Source: Rossellomorea aquimaris (lineage in GTDB: Bacteria > Bacillota > Bacilli > Bacillales > Bacillaceae_B). Taken from it: a stretch of 64,000 nt of DNA. This document shows, in pieces, positions 1-11,142 of this stretch (position 1 is the first letter of the stretch; each line of letters begins with the position of its first letter). The stretch lies in the NCBI RefSeq assembly GCF_020171925.1, contig NZ_JAIVAR010000002.1, positions 248,001 through 312,000 of the forward strand. The letters are read 5' to 3'. The notes beneath the pieces were generated by a model. The model saw only the letters and a program-made list of their open reading frames with translations. It was not told the DNA's origin and searched no databases. The position numbers were made by a program, and so were the translations under genes.

Positions 1-950
1 AAGATCAAGACATGATCTGTATCTATGTTGCGATCGGACAAAAAGAATCAACTGTACGTAACGCAGTTGAAACATTACGTAAGCACGGTGCACTTGATTA
101 CACAATCGTTGTAACGGCATCAGCTGCTTCACCAGCTCCAATGCTATTCTTGGCACCTTATGCTGGTATCACAATGGGTGAAGAGTTCATGCATAACGGC
201 AAGCACGTTCTTGTTGTTTATGATGATCTTTCTAAGCAGGCTTCTGCTTACCGTGAGCTTTCCCTATTACTACGTCGTCCTCCAGGTCGTGAAGCATTCC
301 CTGGTGACGTATTCTACTTGCACTCCCGTTTACTTGAGCGTGCAGCGAAATTGAGTGATGCTAAAGGTGGCGGTTCCATCACAGCATTGCCATTCGTAGA
401 AACACAAGCAGGAGATATCTCCGCTTATATCCCAACAAACGTTATCTCCATCACGGACGGACAGATCTTCTTACAATCTGACCTGTTCTTCTCCGGTGTA
501 CGTCCGGCGATCAACGCAGGTTTATCCGTATCACGTGTTGGTGGATCCGCACAAATCAAAGCGATGAAGAAGGTTTCCGGTACACTGCGTCTTGACTTGG
601 CAGCTTACCGTGAGCTAGAAGCATTCGCTCAGTTCGGATCAGATCTTGATGCAGCGACACAAGCGAAACTTAATCGCGGTGCGCGTACAGTAGAAGTACT
701 GAAGCAAGATCTTAACAAACCACTTAAAGTTGAAAAACAAGTTATGATCCTTTACGCATTGACTAAGGGACATTTAGATGAGATTCCAGTAACAGACATT
801 CGTCGTTTCGAAGGTGAATTCCTAAGCTGGTTAGATCACAACCATACAGAACTGTTAGACCACATCCGCACGACAAAAGGTCTTCCTGAAGACGATGCAA
901 TGGTTGCAGCGATCACTGAATTCAAGAAGACATTCATTAAGTCTGAGTAA
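1..950 (+). CDS. atpA: ATP synthase F1 subunit alpha (C-terminal part)
   Basis: Alpha subunit of the F1 head of the F1Fo ATP synthase, on the cytoplasmic face of the membrane. The gene starts before the window; the reading frame is open from base 3, and the visible part covers roughly the last 315 residues. It contains the conserved stretch [20 protein letters not shown], followed by [20 protein letters not shown]. The segment [12 protein letters not shown] carries the arginine that completes the catalytic sites of the beta subunits. It is followed by atpG, atpD and atpC in the usual order, with a 100-bp gap to atpG. Identification is secure; only the N-terminus with the non-catalytic P-loop is missing because of the window edge. 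Confidence 0.98.
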   Translation, partial: DQDMICIYVAIGQKESTVRNAVETLRKHGALDYTIVVTASAASPAPMLFLAPYAGITMGEEFMHNGKHVLVVYDDLSKQASAYRELSLLLRRPPGREAFPGDVFYLHSRLLERAAKLSDAKGGGSITALPFVETQAGDISAYIPTNVISITDGQIFLQSDLFFSGVRPAINAGLSVSRVGGSAQIKAMKKVSGTLRLDLAAYRELEAFAQFGSDLDAATQAKLNRGARTVEVLKQDLNKPLKVEKQVMILYALTKGHLDEIPVTDIRRFEGEFLSWLDHNHTELLDHIRTTKGLPEDDAMVAAITEFKKTFIKSE

Positions 951-1044
951 GGATAAGCCTTTTAAAAGGGCAAACCATGGGGAAAGCCGCATTACACAGT
1001 AATGGCGAGCCTCCCTGTGTCTAACAATTTGTAAAGGGTGGTGA

Positions 1045-1908
<864 letters not shown>

Positions 1909-1965
1909 AACGATAACGGTCCGTGTTGACCGACAATTTTTCATAAAGTTTTTGTCAAAAGCTAG

Positions 1966-3811
<1,846 letters not shown>

Positions 3812-3815
3812 TAAA

Positions 3816-3848
3816 GAAAAACCCTCTCCTGATTGGAGAGGGTTTTTT
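3816..3848 (+). terminator. Intrinsic terminator of the atp operon
   Basis: Stem ACCCTCTCC / GGAGAGGGT with a short loop, followed by seven T residues, directly after the atpC stop codon. Confidence 0.93.
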
Positions 3849-3865
3849 TATGGGTCCGGTTTTGG

Positions 3866-4062
3866 GAGGTACGTCCCAGCTTGCGTTAAAGCGTTGAAGG
3901 TACGTCCCTCACCACGGTAGTGTGGTAAAGGGGCACCACGCTTCGGCGACTTAGTGTTTCGTTTCAAGGGAATTTGCCTTTACTTCGAGGTACGACACTT
4001 TCCATAAGATACGTCCCAGCTCCCGTTAAAGCACTAAAGGTACGTCCCTCACCACGTTAATG
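3866..4062. repeat. Cluster of GGTACGTCCC palindromic elements
   Basis: The 225-bp gap between atpC and the next gene is filled with repeat material. GGTACGTCCC occurs at 3868 and 3899, a variant GATACGTCCC at 4008, and another GGTACGTCCC at 4039. Each is followed by sequence related to GCGTTAAAGCG or CTCACCACGTTAA. The copy at 3899 continues into GTGTGGTAAAGGGGCACCAC, a tail also seen in the copy inside the alkaline phosphatase gene. No coding sequence is visible here. Confidence 0.8.
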
Positions 4063-4073
4063 CACTGAAGCAA

Positions 4074-4742
4074 CTACGGTTGGTGGATGGTTTGGATGTG
4101 GTGCATGTTGATGCTGGTGGCTTGGCCTTTTGCGGTGATGAGCTGAATGATATTGTTTTCCACCTTTTCGATCTTACCGACGGACTCTTCATTCCCACCG
4201 AGGTTGATCACGACAAGATCACCTGTCATTTTTTCGACTTGGACTTCAAAGGTCCTGGCGAGCGAGAGATGACTTGCGTGAAACGGCAGTTTGTCCTTTT
4301 CCAGTGCATAAGGTGGGGTATTTCCTGAGTAGGGGATGACCCATTTCAGGTGCTGCAGGGAGATATACATGGTTTTAAAGACTGGCGAGTAGAAGGAGAA
4401 GTAGTTGTTCATGATCCCCGTGATATATCCGTGGACGGACTGATTCCCAGTCAGGTACAGTTCAAGGAACATACCCTTGGCTGTCGTGAGGATCCTCCTC
4501 AGAGCAAGCTCGTCCTCCTGATTCAACATAGGGTCGGTGGCAGGTGTCTCAATGTCGAGTTCTTTCTTCGAAATTGTGTGAAGCGTCCTGATGTGGATGG
4601 TCGAAATGTAGATATAGTCCTGACCATTGTAAATGATCAGCACCTCGCTACCGACATCGATCAGATATCCACTGATTTGACGCTTACCGGTCAAGTTCAC
4701 GAGTACTGGTTCTCCGATATAAGCTGAATATGCTTTTTTCAA
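4074..4742 (-). CDS. CotB-like spore coat protein, paralogue without Ser-rich tail
   Basis: A 222-residue protein built from about three repeats of a small beta-rich unit, each of the type 'xxGxIxxxxxxxxxxxxxxxYIxxxHIxxI'. The last unit reads VVINLGGNEESVGKIEKVEN, a divergent form of the RGGPE unit in CotB. It lies just downstream of, and in the same direction as, a clearer CotB homologue, so a spore coat role is likely by family and context. The start is taken as the TTG at 4742, because AGGAAGGAGTG lies directly upstream of it; an in-frame ATG at 4790 has no ribosome binding site. It lacks the serine/lysine-rich C-terminal tail of CotB. Confidence 0.65.
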   Translation of the reverse strand: MKKAYSAYIGEPVLVNLTGKRQISGYLIDVGSEVLIIYNGQDYIYISTIHIRTLHTISKKELDIETPATDPMLNQEDELALRRILTTAKGMFLELYLTGNQSVHGYITGIMNNYFSFYSPVFKTMYISLQHLKWVIPYSGNTPPYALEKDKLPFHASHLSLARTFEVQVEKMTGDLVVINLGGNEESVGKIEKVENNIIQLITAKGQATSINMHHIQTIHQP

Positions 4743-4812
4743 TGCTTTTTCACTCCTTCCTATAATAATGACGTTACTGATACAGAGCATGTTATAAAGA
4801 ATAAATGGCTTA

Positions 4813-4860
4813 AAATGATATCAGCATTCTTCACCAAAATGGAAGGATGCTGAAATCATT
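4813..4860 (-). terminator. Hairpin terminator after the cotB-like gene
   Basis: Long imperfect stem with arms AATGATTTCAGCATCCTTC / GAAGAATGCTGATATCATT on the minus strand, followed by TTTTAAG. It sits between the two coat genes. Confidence 0.7.
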
Positions 4861-4880
4861 GGTTACATGTCTTCTTCCTA

Positions 4881-5513
4881 TTAAAAATTCAAGCCTTGCA
4901 TTTCGTAATAATACATGTCGACATTTTTAGTGCTTCTGTTTTTGGAGTTCCTGGACCTGCTTGAATTCTTGGAGCTGTTGGATTCTTTAGAGTTGTCGGC
5001 TTCTTTGTTCGAGTCAGAGGTGTTTTCCTCTTTCGTTTGTTCTGAAGCGCTGTTATTGTTTTGTGCTTCTTCAGTCTTTTCTTCTTCCTTTTTCTTGACG
5101 AGGACCGCTACACTCTTCACGTGGTATGTGGCTAGACGGATGACTTCCTCGTTCAGGATCAAAGTGATAAATTCACTGTTTGCATCTTCAAGGACTCCCT
5201 CATGCTTCTCCGGACCTCCGCGGTTGATGGATACCCATTGGTGCTTCAATCCAGACAGCATCGATGTGAAATCAGCTGCGCTGCTCCATTCCGGTGTTTC
5301 GGACGTATCACTTTCAAAATCGATTCCTTGCTTTGCATTCAGGGTCATGCTCTTCACGTGAATTGAAGCATAGTATAGAACGCCTTCTTCCTTCGTTTGA
5401 AGCACGAAATAATCGTCCCCAGCTGCTAATAACAAGCCTGTCCTAGCTTCTGGACCACCACGGTTGATTTTGACAACACTGCCAATCATGTTTGACATTA
5501 ACTCTTTGTTCAT
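4881..5513 (-). CDS. cotB: Spore coat protein B (CotB) homologue
   Basis: A 210-residue outer spore coat protein. Two copies of the CotB unit are clear: VVKINRGGPEARTGLLLAAG near residue 13 and WVSINRGGPEKHEGVLEDAN near residue 93, each followed by a YxxxHVKS segment. Residues about 140-195 form a Ser/Asn/Lys/Glu-rich low-complexity tail like the tail that is phosphorylated in B. subtilis CotB. It is much shorter than B. subtilis CotB, with two units instead of three. ATG with AGGAGGGAAAAAGT upstream. Expression late in the mother cell is expected from the family; I could not identify a convincing sigma-K promoter. Confidence 0.85.
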   Translation of the reverse strand: MNKELMSNMIGSVVKINRGGPEARTGLLLAAGDDYFVLQTKEEGVLYYASIHVKSMTLNAKQGIDFESDTSETPEWSSAADFTSMLSGLKHQWVSINRGGPEKHEGVLEDANSEFITLILNEEVIRLATYHVKSVAVLVKKKEEEKTEEAQNNNSASEQTKEENTSDSNKEADNSKESNSSKNSSRSRNSKNRSTKNVDMYYYEMQGLNF

Positions 5514-5714
5514 ACTTTTTCCCTCCTGGTTTTAATAAGCTTTTTACACTACATGTATATGTGTCTTGCCAGGACAAGGTACTATGAGAAAAGCCCTTTT
5601 TACTAGATTTTTACATAAAAAAACAATAAAAAGCGCTGTATATCAACACTTTAGCTAGGTATCAGCACAAAAATTACTAGAGTCCCTCATTGCCCCAAGG
5701 CAAAACTAGCGAAC

Positions 5715-5791
5715 CCCTCCCGCTAATTAATAGGGGGAGGGGTAAATAAAGTTCTTTATCACTCTAAAGTGATGAGGGACGTACCTTCAAG
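5715..5791. repeat. GC-rich hairpin plus a GGGACGTACC half-element
   Basis: In the 441-bp gap 5514-5954, ACCCCTCCC (5715 onward) can pair with GGGAGGGGT about 20 bases later, without a T-run. A half copy of the palindromic family, GATGAGGGACGTACCTTCAAG, lies at 5771-5791 and is preceded by TAAAGT. The rest of the gap holds no gene I can support; an open frame over 5769-5954 is only an upstream extension of ywzB. Confidence 0.6.
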
Positions 5792-5954
5792 TTGGTGCTG
5801 GGCAGATGTCTATATATTAATGAAGGAAACCGATGATCGGTATGTGAGGGGAAATAATAATTTTTACCACACGGTTGAATTTCATTTTATCGTAGTTGAG
5901 GTTGTGATAAAATGGTCTATGTGTGTTGAATTTTTTGGGATTGGAGAGAGCGAT

Positions 5955-6191
5955 ATGGTGGATAGCTTCAGCCAACAGGCATTGATCAGCATGCTCGTGC
6001 ATTTATTTGTATTCGGAGTGACATTCTGGTCGCTGCAAGCCATACAGCTTGATAAATTGTTGAAGAAGAACCGCGTCGCACAGGGCAGGCTTTTATACAT
6101 CCTGCTGACCATCGCGATCGGATCTGCCGTCAGCCGCTTCCTGCTGGATTACTATCTGTGGTCGCAGCAATTGCCGGCGTTCTTCCAATAA
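5955..6191 (+). CDS. ywzB: YwzB family (DUF1146) small membrane protein
   Basis: A 78-residue protein with two predicted membrane segments, about residues 9-27 and 46-65, ending in SQQLPAFFQ. It matches the DUF1146/YwzB family, which sits between the atp operon and murA in Bacillus. The start is the ATG at 5955 with GGAGAGAG upstream; the same frame is open further upstream but that part reads through repeat DNA and has no family likeness. The function of the family is unknown. Confidence 0.85.
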   Translation: MVDSFSQQALISMLVHLFVFGVTFWSLQAIQLDKLLKKNRVAQGRLLYILLTIAIGSAVSRFLLDYYLWSQQLPAFFQ

Positions 6192-6618
6192 GGCTTTTTT
6201 CGCAGGAAAAGGTGGGGAAATAGCCAAACCATGATGATTGAGATGCACAGATCATACCAGATTAAAAATGCAAGACAATCCTTTTACAAAAAATAGGACT
6301 TCCTACATGTTTTCATTGCATCTTATTTTGAGTAAGATAAGGTTTGTATTTGCGTGTTTGTGAAAAAGTTTCAAGTTGAATCCGTTTTCATGAAATCAGC
6401 TGTAAAAGCCGTGAATGAGGCGTAAAGAGCACCGTTTCCCTCTGATCATGGCCGGTTTTGTGAAAAAGGTTCATTTAACGTTATGGAAAATCATCTGAAA
6501 ATTCTTCACATGGCGCAAGGAGTTTCCCGCAACAAAAAATTGTAAAAAGATGACGACATTTTCAAAGTATGTTCTCCCTCTATAAGGAAAGACTTTTACC
6601 TAAGGGGAGGAATGGAAA
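6192..6618. other. Intergenic region, 427 bp, nothing recognised
   Basis: AT-rich spacer before ywmB with no ORF, tRNA or clear terminator that I can support. It presumably holds the ywmB-murA promoter, but no convincing -35/-10 pair was found. Confidence 0.5.
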
Positions 6619-7368
6619 ATGAGACGGTATTTTTACATTTTATTAATATTTTTTGTTGGATTAGGTTTCCTGCCTATGATAAATGGGAAGAACACTATCG
6701 AAGCCAATCAATTATTGGACATCGAAAAGCTTGATCACGCCATTTCTCAAACGAACGGTGAAGTGACTGAATGGTCTCTATATGCAAGAGAAAACATAAA
6801 CAGCTTCACGAATAAAGGATTTGCCCAATATAGTAAGAATATGCAAGAAACTTTTTCTGATTTCAAATGGATGACGAAGGATGAGGGCGAAGAGGTAAAG
6901 GTTGTGGGGACTCGCAAGACTTCTCACGGGGAAGAAACCATTACCATCCAGCATACCCTCGGAAATCAACATGCGGTTTCGTACATTATGTATGAGATCC
7001 GTGGAAATCAGAAGTCACTTGGAGTAAATACAAGTAACTATCTAAAGAAACAATTTATTCCGAACATGGAAATCATTTTCAATACTAAACCTTTGATTTT
7101 CTCTTGTATAAAAGGCGAATTCAATGATACGCTTGAGGAAGTTTTGTCGAATCAGGCTGTCGAAATGATGTCGATTCTTGACGCTAAGGAAACGGAATCA
7201 TTAAGGGAAGAAGATTTTCAATCCGTTTCGGCTTATTCAAAGCAAATGTCACGGTCAATACCAACAAAAAATAGCGAAATGAACATACAACTAGGTCTAC
7301 GGAAAAGCGGAATGGGCACCAAGACAACCTTTGTCATTGGCACACCCATCCTGACGATTGAATATTAA
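6619..7368 (+). CDS. ywmB: YwmB family (DUF1779) secreted protein
   Basis: A 249-residue protein with an N-terminal hydrophobic segment (residues 4-23) that is likely a signal peptide or anchor. It is the YwmB family, of unknown function, whose fold is described as TATA-box-binding-protein-like. It is found just upstream of murAA in Bacillus, as here, 32 bp away and probably co-transcribed. ATG with AAGGGGAGGAATGGAAA upstream. The mature part is expected outside the membrane. Confidence 0.85.
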   Translation: MRRYFYILLIFFVGLGFLPMINGKNTIEANQLLDIEKLDHAISQTNGEVTEWSLYARENINSFTNKGFAQYSKNMQETFSDFKWMTKDEGEEVKVVGTRKTSHGEETITIQHTLGNQHAVSYIMYEIRGNQKSLGVNTSNYLKKQFIPNMEIIFNTKPLIFSCIKGEFNDTLEEVLSNQAVEMMSILDAKETESLREEDFQSVSAYSKQMSRSIPTKNSEMNIQLGLRKSGMGTKTTFVIGTPILTIEY

Positions 7369-7400
7369 TATAGAGAAATTGGACGCGGAGGGGAATACTC

Positions 7401-8705
7401 TTGGAAAAAATTATCGTCCGCGGCGGTCAGCGTTTAAGCGGTACAGTGCAAGTTGAAGGAGCAAAGAATGCCGTTTTACCTGTTCTCGCTGCTACATTAT
7501 TAGCAAGTGAAGGAAAAAGCAAAATCACCAATGTACCACCACTCTCCGATGTATATACGATTAATGAAGTATTACGTCATTTAAATACAGATGTTGAGTT
7601 CCATAATGATGAAGTTGTCGTGAATGCATCAAGGGAGTTATTTGTAGAAGCCCCATTCGAATATGTTCGCAAAATGCGTGCATCCGTTCTTGTCATGGGA
7701 TCACTTCTAGGTCGTACGGGTAAAGCGCGTGTCGCATTACCAGGAGGATGTGCCATCGGTTCAAGACCAATTGATCAGCACTTGAAAGGCTTCGAAGCAA
7801 TGGGGGCAAAAGTGAAGGTCGGTAACGGATTCATCGAAGCGGAAGTCGATGGAAGATTGAAAGGTGCAAAAGTGTATCTGGATTTCCCAAGCGTGGGTGC
7901 CACTGAGAACATCATGATGGCAGCAGCCCTTGCAGACGGGACGACAATCCTTGAAAACGTTGCAAAAGAGCCTGAAATCGTCGACTTGGCTAACTTTATT
8001 AATAAAATGGGTGGAAACGTGATCGGAGCTGGAACAGGAACGATCCGCATTGAAGGTGTCGAACGTCTATATGGCGTCGAGCACAGCATCATTCCTGACC
8101 GCGTCGAAGCGGGAACATTCATGGTGGCAGCAGCCATCACACAAGGGGACGTCCTTGTAAAAGGTGCGATTCCTGAACACTTATCTTCATTAGTGGCAAA
8201 AATGGAAGAAATGGGCGTCAAGATCATCGACGAAGGGGAAGGTCTGCGTGTCATCGGACCTGACAAGTTAAAGTCTGTCGATATCAAGACGATGCCTCAC
8301 CCTGGCTTCCCGACGGATATGCAGTCACAAATGATGGCGTTGCTACTTGCAGCGGAGGGTACAAGTGTACTCACGGAGACTGTCTTTGAAAACCGCTTCA
8401 TGCACGTGGAAGAATTCCGCCGCATGGGAGCTGATATCAAGATCGAAGGCCGCTCAGTGATCATGAATGGCCCGACTGCCCTGCAAGGTGCCGAAGTAGC
8501 GGCAACCGATCTTCGTGCAGCAGCTGCCCTGTCAATCGCAGGCCTAGTAGCGGACGGCTACACTCGTGTAACCGAACTGAAGCACTTAGACCGCGGCTAC
8601 GTCAACTTCCATCAAAAACTTGCAGCGCTCGGTGCAGACATCGAACGCGTCAAGGAAATCGAAGAAACACCAGCAAACGATCAAAGCATGCTGAAAGACG
8701 CATAA
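7401..8705 (+). CDS. murA: UDP-N-acetylglucosamine 1-carboxyvinyltransferase
   Basis: First committed enzyme of peptidoglycan synthesis: transfers enolpyruvate from phosphoenolpyruvate to UDP-GlcNAc in the cytoplasm. The protein is 434 residues. The fosfomycin-sensitive active-site Cys is residue 117 in [20 protein letters not shown], and Lys22 of EGAKNAVLP binds substrate. The start is a TTG preceded by GGAGGGG. Synteny with ywmB and spoIID points to the murAA paralogue. A terminator follows. Confidence 0.97.
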   Translation: MEKIIVRGGQRLSGTVQVEGAKNAVLPVLAATLLASEGKSKITNVPPLSDVYTINEVLRHLNTDVEFHNDEVVVNASRELFVEAPFEYVRKMRASVLVMGSLLGRTGKARVALPGGCAIGSRPIDQHLKGFEAMGAKVKVGNGFIEAEVDGRLKGAKVYLDFPSVGATENIMMAAALADGTTILENVAKEPEIVDLANFINKMGGNVIGAGTGTIRIEGVERLYGVEHSIIPDRVEAGTFMVAAAITQGDVLVKGAIPEHLSSLVAKMEEMGVKIIDEGEGLRVIGPDKLKSVDIKTMPHPGFPTDMQSQMMALLLAAEGTSVLTETVFENRFMHVEEFRRMGADIKIEGRSVIMNGPTALQGAEVAATDLRAAAALSIAGLVADGYTRVTELKHLDRGYVNFHQKLAALGADIERVKEIEETPANDQSMLKDA

Positions 8706-8722
8706 TAAATAGGTTGAAAAAT

Positions 8723-8760
8723 GGTAAGCTCTCTTTAGTGGAGAGCTTGCCTTTTTTTTA
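8723..8760 (+). terminator. Intrinsic terminator of murA
   Basis: GGTAAGCTCTC / GAGAGCTTGCC stem with a TTTAGTG loop, followed by nine T residues. Confidence 0.93.
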
Positions 8761-8826
8761 TGGGATAGAATGAGCGGGTGGTTTAGTTGGGAGTGGCGGT
8801 GGGGTGGTGGCGTCCTTCCAAAACGG

Positions 8827-8922
8827 ATTTGATAATAAAATCTGATTTTTGATAAAAAGCTGCCTGCATTTGATAATATAATTGGATTTTTGATAATAAG
8901 AGGGCTGGTTTTGATAATATAG
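8827..8922. repeat. Array of TTTTGATAAtA motifs, about 20.5 bp apart
   Basis: GATAA preceded by three to five T occurs at 8831, 8851, 8872, 8892 and 8913, giving steps of 20, 21, 20 and 21 bp. The roughly 10-bp pieces between motifs are unrelated to one another. No ORF overlaps. The array lies between the murA terminator and the spoIID promoter. Confidence 0.8.
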
Positions 8923-9074
8923 GTGTTTTGAGGGGGCAGAATCTTGTGGAAGAAGCGGGTCTTCTCCCTAATCAGCTCCATTTTTATGAATGCACGTCCG
9001 TTTTAGCTGATTTTTATCTTTTTTTGCCTTAAATTGTTCTAATTCATATCACTTCAACCCAAAATAAAATTCAA

Positions 9075-9104
9075 TCATAAATGCTTGTCCACTACCATAC
9101 ATAT
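9075..9104 (+). promoter_or_regulatory. Probable sigma-E promoter of spoIID
   Basis: TCATAAA at 9075-9081 and CATACATAT at 9096-9104 with 14 bp between them, matching the sigma-E -35 and CATACAnT -10 elements. It lies 65 bp upstream of the chosen spoIID start; the gene is known to be sigma-E dependent in B. subtilis. Confidence 0.75.
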
Positions 9105-9168
9105 GAAAAAGAATGGAGAATTGTGCGAAGGCAATCTCCTATTTAAACTTTCATTGGAGGCAGCGAAC

Positions 9169-10182
9169 ATGAAGCAATTAAAACCAGTAGTGATCATCTT
9201 CTCAATCTTCATTTGCATCATCTTTATCGTACCCACCCTACTTGTGCTTCCGTTTTCATCGGACAACGAACAGACCAGCTTACATGAGAAGTTGGAGAAG
9301 GCACCGGGCATCGAGCAGCTTGCCGACTCAGTTGAAGTGGCGGTCTACCGGTCCGGAAAGGAAGTCATCGAGAAGCTGCCACTTGAGCAGTATGTCGTGG
9401 GGGTAGTGGCTGGTGAAATGCCTGCAGATTTCGAAATGGAAGCCTTAAAGGCCCAGGCGCTTGCTGCTAGGACATTCATTGTGAATCAAATGATGTCGGA
9501 GGACCCTTCCGTACCAAAGGGAGCAGATGTCACCGACACGATTTCCCACCAGGTATTCAAAAATCCGTCAGAGCTCTCAAGCCTATGGGGAGCCGACTAT
9601 GAATGGAAACTCAAAAAGATCTCAGAAGCCGTTCTTGAAACGAAGGGCCAGGTGCTCACATACGACGGTAAGCCGATAACAGCCGCATTCTTCTCAACGA
9701 GTAACGGATACACGGAAAACTCAGAAGCGTACTGGAGTAATGAAATTCCTTATCTCCGCAGCGTAAATAGCCCATGGGATAAACAATCACCGAAATTCAC
9801 TGATCAAAAGATCATTTCGATTGCAGAATTCGAACAAAAACTTGGGGTGAAACTCGCCAAGGATGGATCGGTCGGCACCATCACTTCGAGAACCGAAGGC
9901 AAGCGTGTCGCCAATGTCGACATCAACGGAAAATCGTTCACCGGCCGCGAAATCAGGGATAAGCTCGAACTTCGCTCATCGGATTTCTCCTGGTACTTAA
10001 AAGACAACCACATCGTCATCTCCACAAAAGGATACGGACACGGAGTCGGCATGAGCCAATACGGAGCCAATGGGATGGCAAAGGAAGGCATGGACTATAA
10101 AGAGATCGTGACCCACTATTATAAGGACGTGGAAATTACCGGATCAGAAAAGCTGCTGCAGAAGGTGACGGCGCAGCGGTAG
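9169..10182 (+). CDS. spoIID: Stage II sporulation protein D, lytic transglycosylase
   Basis: Cell wall hydrolase of the DMP engulfment machine (SpoIID, SpoIIM, SpoIIP), acting from the mother cell membrane on septal peptidoglycan. The protein is 337 residues with one N-terminal membrane anchor (residues 6-25). The conserved block [20 protein letters not shown] contains the presumed catalytic Glu, and [17 protein letters not shown] near the C-terminus is the family signature. The ATG at 9169 has TTGGAGGCAGCGAAC upstream and gives the family-type N-terminus; a frame open from 9085 overlaps the -10 of the promoter and was not used. spoIIM and spoIIP are not in the window. Confidence 0.95.
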   Translation: MKQLKPVVIIFSIFICIIFIVPTLLVLPFSSDNEQTSLHEKLEKAPGIEQLADSVEVAVYRSGKEVIEKLPLEQYVVGVVAGEMPADFEMEALKAQALAARTFIVNQMMSEDPSVPKGADVTDTISHQVFKNPSELSSLWGADYEWKLKKISEAVLETKGQVLTYDGKPITAAFFSTSNGYTENSEAYWSNEIPYLRSVNSPWDKQSPKFTDQKIISIAEFEQKLGVKLAKDGSVGTITSRTEGKRVANVDINGKSFTGREIRDKLELRSSDFSWYLKDNHIVISTKGYGHGVGMSQYGANGMAKEGMDYKEIVTHYYKDVEITGSEKLLQKVTAQR

Positions 10183-10200
10183 TTTAGGAGTTTTTGTTTG

Positions 10201-10417
10201 GTGCCAGGCACAGAGAGGCGTTTTTGTGACAGGTACAAATGATAGGGATTGTGTCAAGCACCGGATAGGGCGGGGGAGGATGAGCCAGGCACCCCCGTTT
10301 TCTGGTGTACCTGGTACAGGTCGAGGCTGTTGTACCAGGTACAAAAAGCGGCCAATGTACCAGGTACACACACCCAAAATTGTACCTGGTACAAACAAGC
10401 ACCCCTGTACCTAGTAC
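10201..10417. repeat. Array of nine 11-bp CCWGG-core palindromes, 25-bp period
   Basis: Units start at 10201 (GTGCCAGGCAC), 10226 (GTGACAGGTAC), 10251 (GTGTCAAGCAC), 10282 (GAGCCAGGCAC), 10307, 10332, 10357, 10382 (GTACCWGGTAC) and 10407 (GTACCTAGTAC). All steps are 25 bp except one of 31 bp, which falls where the unit type changes. The 14-bp spacers are all different. The array fills the gap between spoIID and the vanZ-like gene. Short open frames through it, rich in Val-Pro-Gly-Thr, are artefacts of the repeat. Confidence 0.9.
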
Positions 10418-10440
10418 ACGCCACCCAACAAATCCCATAA

Positions 10441-10480
10441 AAAGATGGATTCCCCAACAACCGGGGAATCCATCTTTTTT
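10441..10480. terminator. Terminator between convergent spoIID and vanZ-like genes
   Basis: AAAGATGGATTCCCC / GGGGAATCCATCTTT stem with a short AACAACC loop and T-run. It can serve both strands, because the plus-strand copy of its 5' side begins with an A-run. Confidence 0.9.
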
Positions 10481-10910
10481 AATTAAAAACCCTTTCTACT
10501 CTCTTCATAAACCTCGCTACGGCATGATCCGGATTCTTGAAGTATGTCCGGTTCACAATCCAGAACAATACCGTCACCCCAATCAAGTCCTTCGCGGCAT
10601 CGATCATCGTGGCCGATCGATACGGGACGAATGATTGATGGATCTCATCAACGAAGCCGTAAAAGATTGCGACCAGTGCGACGGTGAAATTGAGGGTATA
10701 GCCAAGCTTGCCGTTTGCGAGCAGGGCGAGTACGAACAATCCGTAGAGAATCGCGAATTCGATCAGGTGAAGGGATTCTTTAATAAAGCGGTCCAACCCT
10801 TCATCTGGAAAGCGGATGACGGCATCATCCGGGTTGCTGGACATGATCCACACGAGCATCATATATAGAAAAGGCGAGGCTGTAAGGGCGTATTTAAGCA
10901 GTGTTTTCAC
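10479..10910 (-). CDS. VanZ-like integral membrane protein
   Basis: A 143-residue protein with four predicted membrane segments and the VanZ-family features SSNPDDA...FIKESLHLIEFAILYGLF and FVDEIHQSFVPYRSATMIDAAKDLIG. VanZ gives low-level teicoplanin resistance; most chromosomal homologues have no assigned role. The GTG at 10910 is chosen because GAAAGGA lies nine bases upstream; an ATG at 10958 has no ribosome binding site. It points toward spoIID and is separated from it by a shared terminator. Confidence 0.8.
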   Translation of the reverse strand: MKTLLKYALTASPFLYMMLVWIMSSNPDDAVIRFPDEGLDRFIKESLHLIEFAILYGLFVLALLANGKLGYTLNFTVALVAIFYGFVDEIHQSFVPYRSATMIDAAKDLIGVTVLFWIVNRTYFKNPDHAVARFMKRVERVFN

Positions 10911-11094
10911 AGTCGATCGTCCTTTCGGTTCTTGATATTGGTAAAAATCCCTTCTCATTGTATCATGTGAAAACGATTCCTCAGGGTGCTAAATATTGCA
11001 GTTCTATGAAGTTTCCAGAAAAAAGTTTGTGAATCCATACATAATCCAATCACGTTTGTCGAAAGATAAGAATTAAAAATTTTTTTGGACGTGT

Positions 11095-11124
11095 GTATAT
11101 ATTTTCAGAATTCTGTTCAGAATG
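11095..11124 (+). promoter_or_regulatory. Probable sigma-F promoter of spoIIQ
   Basis: GTATA at 11095-11099 and GTTCAGAATG at 11115-11124 with 15 bp between them. This matches the forespore sigma-F consensus (GYATA, GGnnAnAmTr) with one mismatch. The spoIIQ ATG is 18 bp downstream. spoIIQ is a sigma-F gene in B. subtilis. Confidence 0.72.
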
Positions 11125-11142
11125 ATTGCTGAGGTGATGAAA

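Noticed and set aside
5769..5954. N-terminal extension of YwzB from an ATG at 5769
   Set aside because: The extension is translated repeat DNA and the internal ATG at 5955 has its own ribosome site and matches the family length.
10201..10417. A true CRISPR array
   Set aside because: Units are only 11 bp, spacers 14 bp, there are no cas genes and no leader; spacing resembles CRISPR but the sizes do not.
10184..10460. Several overlapping open frames on both strands rich in Val-Pro-Gly-Thr and Cys-Thr-Trp-Tyr
   Set aside because: They arise from the 25-bp-period palindromes being read in different frames; no ribosome sites and no family likeness.
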